Of a stretch of 64,000 nt of DNA, positions 59,800-64,000 are shown piece by piece (within the stretch, counting starts at the first letter, position 1; every line of letters starts with the position of its first letter). The DNA is from Streptomyces sp. STR69. Lineage in GTDB: Bacteria; Actinomycetota; Actinomycetes; Streptomycetales; Streptomycetaceae. The notes beneath the pieces were generated by a model. The model was given only the letters and a program-made list of their open reading frames with translations, did no database searches and was not told where the DNA came from. The position numbers were made by a program, and so were the translations under genes. Location: contig NZ_JALJRY010000011.1 of NCBI RefSeq assembly GCF_024519455.1, forward strand, positions 62,001 to 126,000, given 5' to 3'.

Positions 59800-60549
59800 T
59801 CAGGACCTCCGCATCAGCAGGTCCCGCAGTTCGCGGGTGTGGCGGCGGCTGACCTGGAGTTCCTCGCCGCCGACCAGGACGCTCACCGTCCCTGCGTCCA
59901 GGCGGAGTTCGCCGATGTGGCGCAGGGCGACGAGATGGCGGCGGTGGATGCGGACGAAGCCGCGGGAGCGCCAGCGGTCCTCCAGGGTGGAGACCGGGAT
60001 GCGGACGAGGTGGCTGCCTCGGTCGGTGTGGAGGCGGGCGTAGTCGCCCTGGGCCTCGACGTGGGTGATGTCGTCGACGGCCACGAAGCGGGTGACACCG
60101 CCGAGTTCGACGGCGATGTGGTCGGGGTCGGGTTCGTGCACGGGTATCCGCGGTGCGGCGCCGCCGAGTTCGGCGGCCCGGCGCACGGCCTCCGCGAGCC
60201 GTTCCTTGCGGACGGGCTTCAGCACGTAGTCAACTGCCTTGAGATCGAAGGCCTGTACGGCGAAGTCCTCGTGCGCGGTGACGAACACGACGAGCGGCGG
60301 CTGCGCGAATCCCGTCAACAGCCGTGCCAGGTCGAGCCCGTCCAGGCCGGGCATCTGGATGTCGAGGAACACGACGTCGATCGCTTCCGGTCCGGCCGGG
60401 CCGGACTCCAGGGCACGGTTGATCCGGCGCAGCGCCTCGGTCGCGTCGCCCGCGCCCTCCGCGCTGCCGATGCGTGGATCGGCGTTCAGCAGATAGAGCA
60501 ACTCCTCCAGCGAGGGGCGTTCGTCGTCGACGGCGAGGGCGCGCAGCAT
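59800..60549 (-). CDS. LytTR-family response regulator
   Basis: This 249-residue regulator has a receiver domain (about 1-125) with acidic DDE near 8-10 and phosphoacceptor Asp in VVFLDIQMPG (about 63), and a LytTR DNA-binding domain (about 145-245: YARLHTDRGSHLVRIPVSTLE, then FVRIHRRHLVAL). It is first in the operon with the small membrane protein, symporter and LytS kinase. Autoregulation and control of the symporter are likely, as in YehT/YpdB-type pyruvate systems. ATG 60549 begins the receiver domain directly. Confidence 0.93.
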   Translation of the reverse strand: MLRALAVDDERPSLEELLYLLNADPRIGSAEGAGDATEALRRINRALESGPAGPEAIDVVFLDIQMPGLDGLDLARLLTGFAQPPLVVFVTAHEDFAVQAFDLKAVDYVLKPVRKERLAEAVRRAAELGGAAPRIPVHEPDPDHIAVELGGVTRFVAVDDITHVEAQGDYARLHTDRGSHLVRIPVSTLEDRWRSRGFVRIHRRHLVALRHIGELRLDAGTVSVLVGGEELQVSRRHTRELRDLLMRRS

Positions 60550-60614
60550 GAAGGTGGAGTGTAGGAGGAATTCGTACGCCTGGACATGTGCCGGGCGTGG
60601 ACGTTGCCGCTGGA

Positions 60615-60620
60615 TACAGT
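60615..60620 (+). promoter_or_regulatory. -10 element for a possible leaderless lrp mRNA
   Basis: TACAGT ends 6 bases before ATG 60627, with no ribosome site between. Confidence 0.45.
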
Positions 60621-60626
60621 GCGGAC

Positions 60627-61130
60627 ATGAGCAGCAGGACCACGCCGTTCGACGAGCTCGACCGGAAGATCATCAACGCGCTGATGGCGAACGCCAGGAC
60701 CAGCTTCGCCGAGATCGGCACGGCGATCGGGCTGTCCGCGACGGCCGTGAAGCGGCGGGTGGACCGACTGCGGGAGACGGGTGTGATCACCGGGTTCACG
60801 GCGACCGTGCAGCCGTCCGCGCTGGGCTGGCGCACGGAGGCGTACGTGGAGGTGTACTGCGAGGGCGCCGCGCCCCCCAGGCGGCTCGCCGAGGTCGTGC
60901 GCAACCATCCGGAGATCACCGCGGCGATGACGGTGACCGGCGGCGCGGACGCGCTGCTGCACGTGCGGGCCACCGATGTGGATCATTTCGAGGAGGTGCT
61001 GGAGCGGATCCGGCAGGAGCCGTTCATCCGGAAGACGATCAGCGTGATGGTGCTGTCCCATCTCCTCCCGGAAAGCCCGGAAGCGGGCGCCACCCACCCC
61101 GCGCCAGGCGACGCATCAGACCTGCGCTGA
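60627..61130 (+). CDS. Lrp/AsnC-family transcriptional regulator
   Basis: This 167-residue protein has an N-terminal helix-turn-helix (LDRKIINALMANARTSFAEI, then GTAIGLSATAVKRRVDRLRE) and a C-terminal RAM/ACT-like domain (about 70-150). It lies just upstream of the dimethylargininase-ornithine aminotransferase operon, with 124 bases between, and is the likely regulator, sensing an amino acid such as arginine or ornithine. The TACAGT at 60615 suggests a leaderless start at 60627. The upstream region also separates it from the divergent LytTR operon. Confidence 0.92.
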   Translation: MSSRTTPFDELDRKIINALMANARTSFAEIGTAIGLSATAVKRRVDRLRETGVITGFTATVQPSALGWRTEAYVEVYCEGAAPPRRLAEVVRNHPEITAAMTVTGGADALLHVRATDVDHFEEVLERIRQEPFIRKTISVMVLSHLLPESPEAGATHPAPGDASDLR

Positions 61131-61142
61131 CACCGCCAAAGA

Positions 61143-61168
61143 CGCAGCATTCCTGCGCAGACACGCAG
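61143..61168. promoter_or_regulatory. CGCAG repeats before ddaH, likely Lrp/AsnC operator
   Basis: CGCAG-CATTC-CTGCG (61143-61157) overlaps the palindrome CTGCGCAG (61153-61160), and another CGCAG lies at 61164-61168. A candidate promoter (TTGTCG 61179, 18-base gap, TACCTT 61203) follows. Multiple phased half sites fit an Lrp-type octamer. Confidence 0.55.
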
Positions 61169-61254
61169 CCTTCATCGCTTGTCGCGCGTATTGGTCTCTT
61201 CCTACCTTGGTGTCAACCCCCAGTCGACATCACAGGAAGCGGAGGAACCCCTCT

Positions 61255-62067
61255 GTGCCCGAGACCCGTGTGCGGCGCCGGCGGCGCTTTCTCGTCTGCG
61301 AACCCAGACACTTCGCCGTGCAGTACGCGATCAACCCCTGGATGCATCCCGACACCCAGGTGGACGTCGATCTCGCCCAGGAGCAGTGGCGGACGCTGAT
61401 CGACACCTACCGCGAGCACGGCCACGAAGTCGACACCGTGCCCCCGGCCCCCGGCCTCCCGGACATGGTCTTCGCCGCGAACTCGGCGGTCGTCGTCGAC
61501 GGCCGCGTCTTCGGCTCCCTCTTCCACGCACCCGAGCGGCGTCCCGAGTCCGACCACTACGACATGTGGTTCAAGGCCGCGGGCTACGACGTCCATCGCC
61601 CCGAGTCGGTGAGCGAGGGCGAGGGCGACCTGATCCCGACCGGCCGTTACGTCCTGGCCGGCACCGGGTTCCGTACGACCCGCGAGGCCCATCGCGAGGT
61701 GCAGGAGTTCTTCGGCGTCCCGGTGATCAGCCTGACGCTGGTGGACCCGTACTTCTACCACCTGGACACGGCGCTGTTCGTCCTCGACGAGGACAATATC
61801 TGCTACTACCCGGAGGCGTTCTCGCCGGGCAGTCGTGAGGTGCTCGCCCGGCTGTTCCCGGACGCGGTGCTCGCGACCCGCGAGGACGCGATGACGTTCG
61901 GCCTCAACTCCGTCTCGGACGGCCTGCACGTCTTCATCGCGCCCCAGGCCGAGGCGCTGGCCGCGCGCCTCGCCGAACGCGGCTACATCCCTGTCCCCGT
62001 CGACCTGTCGGAGTTCCACAAGGCCGGCGGCGGCATCAAGTGCTGCACCCAGGAGATCCGCTCATGA
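61255..62067 (+). CDS. ddaH: dimethylargininase / arginine-deiminase-fold hydrolase
   Basis: This 270-residue enzyme has the substrate/active-site segments PDMVFAANSAVV, LIPTGRYVLAGTGFRT, catalytic His in FYHLDTALFVLD and nucleophile Cys near the C-terminus in GGGIKCCTQEIR. It hydrolyses methylated arginines (or arginine-like compounds) to citrulline and an amine. GTG 61255 follows GGAGG. The stop overlaps the next start by ATGA, so the two enzymes are coupled. Streptomyces dimethylargininases are known; whether this one prefers arginine, dimethylarginine or another ureido compound cannot be told. Confidence 0.88.
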   Translation: MPETRVRRRRRFLVCEPRHFAVQYAINPWMHPDTQVDVDLAQEQWRTLIDTYREHGHEVDTVPPAPGLPDMVFAANSAVVVDGRVFGSLFHAPERRPESDHYDMWFKAAGYDVHRPESVSEGEGDLIPTGRYVLAGTGFRTTREAHREVQEFFGVPVISLTLVDPYFYHLDTALFVLDEDNICYYPEAFSPGSREVLARLFPDAVLATREDAMTFGLNSVSDGLHVFIAPQAEALAARLAERGYIPVPVDLSEFHKAGGGIKCCTQEIRS

Positions 62068-63290
62068 CCGCACCCGCCAGTGCTCGTACATCCGCCGACC
62101 TCATCCGCGCCGAGGAGCCGGTCCTCGCGCACAACTACCACCCGCTGCCCGTGGTCGTGGCCCGTGCCGAGGGCACCTGGGTGGAAGATGTCGAGGGCCG
62201 CCGCTACCTCGACATGCTCGCGGGCTACTCGGCTCTCAACTTCGGCCACCGCCACCCGGCGTTGATCGAGGCGGCCCACCGCCAGCTCGACCAGCTGACG
62301 CTCACCTCCCGCGCCTTCCACAACGACAAGCTGGCCGAATTCGCCGAACGGCTCGCGGAGTTGACCGGGCTCGACATGGTGCTCCCGATGAACACGGGCG
62401 CGGAGGCGGTCGAGAGCGGCATCAAGGTGGCCCGCAAATGGGCCTACGACGTGAAGGGCGTCCCCGCCGACCGGGCGACCATCGTCGTCGCGGCGGAGAA
62501 CTTCCACGGCCGCACGACGACGATCGTCAGCTTCTCCACCGACGAGACGGCGCGGGCGGGCTTCGGTCCCTTCACACCGGGCTTCCGGATCGTGCCGTAC
62601 AACGACCTCGCGGCGCTGGAGGCGGCGGTCGACGAGACGACGGCGGCGGTACTGCTCGAACCCATCCAGGGCGAGGCCGGCGTGATCATCCCGGACGCCG
62701 GCTATCTGGCCGGTGTACGTGAACTCACCAGCCGCAAGGGCTGCTTGTTCATCGCGGACGAGATCCAGTCGGGGCTCGGCCGCACCGGCCGCACGCTCGC
62801 CGTCGAGCACGAGGGTGTCGTCCCGGACGTACTGCTGCTCGGCAAGGCGCTCGGCGGCGGCATCGTGCCCGTGTCGGCGGTGGTCGCGAGGCGCGAGGTG
62901 CTGGGGGTGCTGCACCCGGGCGAGCACGGGTCGACGTTCGGCGGAAACCCGCTCGCCGCGGCGGTCGGCACGGCGGTCGTCGAGCTGCTGGAGACCGGCG
63001 AATTCCAGCGCAGGGCCACGGAGTTGGGTGTGGTGCTGCGGGACGGTCTGACCGAGCTGGTCGGCAAGGGCGTGGTCGGTTTCCGCTCACGCGGCCTCTG
63101 GGCGGGCGTCGATGTCGACCCGGCCATCGGCACCGGCCGCGAGATCAGCGAACGCCTCATGCGGGAGGGCGTGTTGGCCAAGGACACCCACGGCTCCACG
63201 ATCCGGCTGGCCCCGCCGCTGACCATCACGGCGGACGAACTCCGCGCTGCCGTGGGCGCGTTGGAGAGGGTGCTGACGCAAGGGGCGTGA
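62064..63290 (+). CDS. rocD: ornithine aminotransferase
   Basis: This 408-residue class III PLP transaminase has the PLP-site segment PMNTGAEAVESGIKVARKW, the Asp in LFIADEIQSGLGRTG and the PLP Lys in LLLGKALGGGIVPVSA. It converts ornithine and 2-oxoglutarate into glutamate semialdehyde and glutamate. The start in the ATGA overlap ties it to the dimethylargininase. Together they form an arginine-derivative/ornithine catabolic unit under the upstream Lrp/AsnC-type regulator. No stop hairpin is clear. Confidence 0.95.
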   Translation: MTAPASARTSADLIRAEEPVLAHNYHPLPVVVARAEGTWVEDVEGRRYLDMLAGYSALNFGHRHPALIEAAHRQLDQLTLTSRAFHNDKLAEFAERLAELTGLDMVLPMNTGAEAVESGIKVARKWAYDVKGVPADRATIVVAAENFHGRTTTIVSFSTDETARAGFGPFTPGFRIVPYNDLAALEAAVDETTAAVLLEPIQGEAGVIIPDAGYLAGVRELTSRKGCLFIADEIQSGLGRTGRTLAVEHEGVVPDVLLLGKALGGGIVPVSAVVARREVLGVLHPGEHGSTFGGNPLAAAVGTAVVELLETGEFQRRATELGVVLRDGLTELVGKGVVGFRSRGLWAGVDVDPAIGTGREISERLMREGVLAKDTHGSTIRLAPPLTITADELRAAVGALERVLTQGA

Positions 63291-63347
63291 GGTGACGGGT
63301 GGTTGGACCGGCGCGGGGACGTCGGTCCGACCACCGTCCCCCGACCA

Positions 63348-63614
63348 CTACGTGTCCGTGGGGGTGTCGGCCAGGGCCGCCTGCGCAAGCAGTCGACGCG
63401 CCAGGTCACGGGCCTCGTCCACGGTCAGCGAAGCCCAGAGCCCGGGCTCGCCGCGCACGACCGGGCCCACGTCCAGGGTGACCCGGGTGATCGGCCGTTC
63501 CGGGAGCGCCAGCAGCAGCCGCTTCACCGCGACCTGCCGACCGCAGGTGGTCACCAACGGCGCTTCACCCGACGGCGGGAGCGGCTCCTGCCCTGACCGA
63601 ATCATCTCGTCCAC
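63348..63614 (-). CDS. small conserved protein of unknown function
   Basis: This 88-residue protein has a polar N-terminal third, then CGRQVAVKRLLLALPERP and a helical C-terminus (VDEARDLARRLLAQAALA). GTG 63614 follows GAAGG; an ATG 9 bases later is an alternative start. Codon use is normal for the region. No catalytic motif is seen. It is convergent with rocD, leaving 57 bases between stops. Confidence 0.65.
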   Translation of the reverse strand: MDEMIRSGQEPLPPSGEAPLVTTCGRQVAVKRLLLALPERPITRVTLDVGPVVRGEPGLWASLTVDEARDLARRLLAQAALADTPTDT

Positions 63615-63877
63615 GACCCTTCTCTGAATACCCGGCGAGGTATCAGGAGCAGCGCCGGACGGGGCTGGGTTGTTCCCGACCCGGGTGAGGCGGCCGTAGC
63701 GCAGCGTATGCGGTCCTGCGGCGGACCGTGGTGCTCCCGAACCCCCGGGTGAACCCCGGGCGAATTCTCGCCCGCCCTCCGGTCAGGACCGGGTCAAGGG
63801 ACGCGGTGGGGGCCGTGGCGTCCTCATAAGATCGCTGGTACCGCCACCTTTCGTACGACTCCCCCTGGAGGCCCGGC

Positions 63878-64000
63878 GTGCCCGAAACCGCGCGCGGCTC
63901 CGAACCCGAGACCGAGCCCGGTCCGCCGTCACCCTCGTCGGCCCCCACCACCCGCCGCCGCAGCGCCCTGCTCGCGGCCGGTGCCCTGGTCGCCGTGGCG
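63878..64000 (+). CDS. exported protein with Tat-like leader (partial, first 41 codons)
   Basis: GTG 63878 lies 8 bases after GGAGG. The visible part is a Pro/Glu/Ser-rich start followed by TTRRRSALLAAGALVAVA, a twin-arginine-like signal with a hydrophobic core that runs to the window edge. The mature protein is outside the window, so the family cannot be named. Confidence 0.65.
   Translation, partial: MPETARGSEPETEPGPPSPSSAPTTRRRSALLAAGALVAVA

Overview
The window is from a high-GC actinomycete, almost certainly Streptomyces. The evidence is strong third-position GC, GTG starts, ATGA start-stop overlaps, a 1,3,6,8-tetrahydroxynaphthalene synthase / CYP158A-like P450 / cupin operon, the lipid II amidation pair MurT-GatD, a CtaG-type membrane protein, and short GC-rich repeats at gene ends. 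No rRNA, tRNA, CRISPR array, prophage, insertion sequence or origin was seen. The look is chromosomal rather than mobile. Gene calls and family names come from reading the translations; no database search was run.

Layout. 1-5.9 kb: 5' part of a K+ channel, a zinc-ribbon protein, a lipoprotein, a SAM methyltransferase, then a glutamine-synthetase-like ligase, an amidohydrolase and a degenerate Nudix protein. 5.9-9.9 kb: a DUF2218-like protein, and a secreted tannase/feruloyl-esterase-like hydrolase divergent from an MFS exporter across an operator-rich gap. 9.9-27.9 kb: a large choline / glycine betaine / dimethylglycine / sarcosine catabolic region. It holds soxG, a fused soxD-soxA, soxB, glyA and a dimethylglycine dehydrogenase; a betaine-type ABC importer (binding protein, double-domain permease, ATPase) with betaine aldehyde dehydrogenase; purU; a broken methylenetetrahydrofolate-reductase-like pseudogene; and choline dehydrogenase. 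Together these oxidise choline to betaine, demethylate dimethylglycine to glycine, and channel C1 units through folate to formate and serine. The betaine-to-dimethylglycine step is not encoded here. A GTTGCG-N5-CGCAAC type inverted repeat lies before several of these transcription units and suggests one shared regulator.

27.9-33.3 kb: a gene-poor stretch, a 50-codon ORF coupled to an APH-fold protein lacking the catalytic Asp, an internally deleted ABC exporter remnant, a DUF779 protein, a secreted phosphodiester-glycosidase-like protein, a small membrane protein and a PLC/GDPD-like phosphodiesterase. 33.3-42.1 kb: an acyl-CoA dehydrogenase pair with a quinone oxidoreductase, an XRE-cupin regulator divergent from an FAD oxidoreductase, ATP-dependent DNA ligase, Nudix hydrolase, semialdehyde dehydrogenase and a small conserved protein. 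42.1-48.5 kb: a TenA-like protein, the rppA-P450-cupin pigment operon, an acyl-CoA dehydrogenase divergent from a TetR regulator, and peptide deformylase. 48.6-52.9 kb: murT-gatD, pfkA and ctaG. 53-56.4 kb: a PASTA-domain lipoprotein, a membrane Ser/Thr kinase and a small membrane protein. 56.4-60.5 kb: an operon of LytTR response regulator, small membrane protein, sodium:solute symporter and LytS-type sensor kinase. 60.6-64 kb: an Lrp/AsnC regulator, dimethylargininase and ornithine aminotransferase, a small conserved protein and the first 41 codons of a gene with a Tat-like leader.

The most unusual items are the soxD-soxA fusion through a dispersed repeat, the shared betaine-region operator, the decayed exporter / pseudokinase locus, and the separate glutamine-synthetase-like and amidohydrolase genes that mirror the two halves of fungal FluG.
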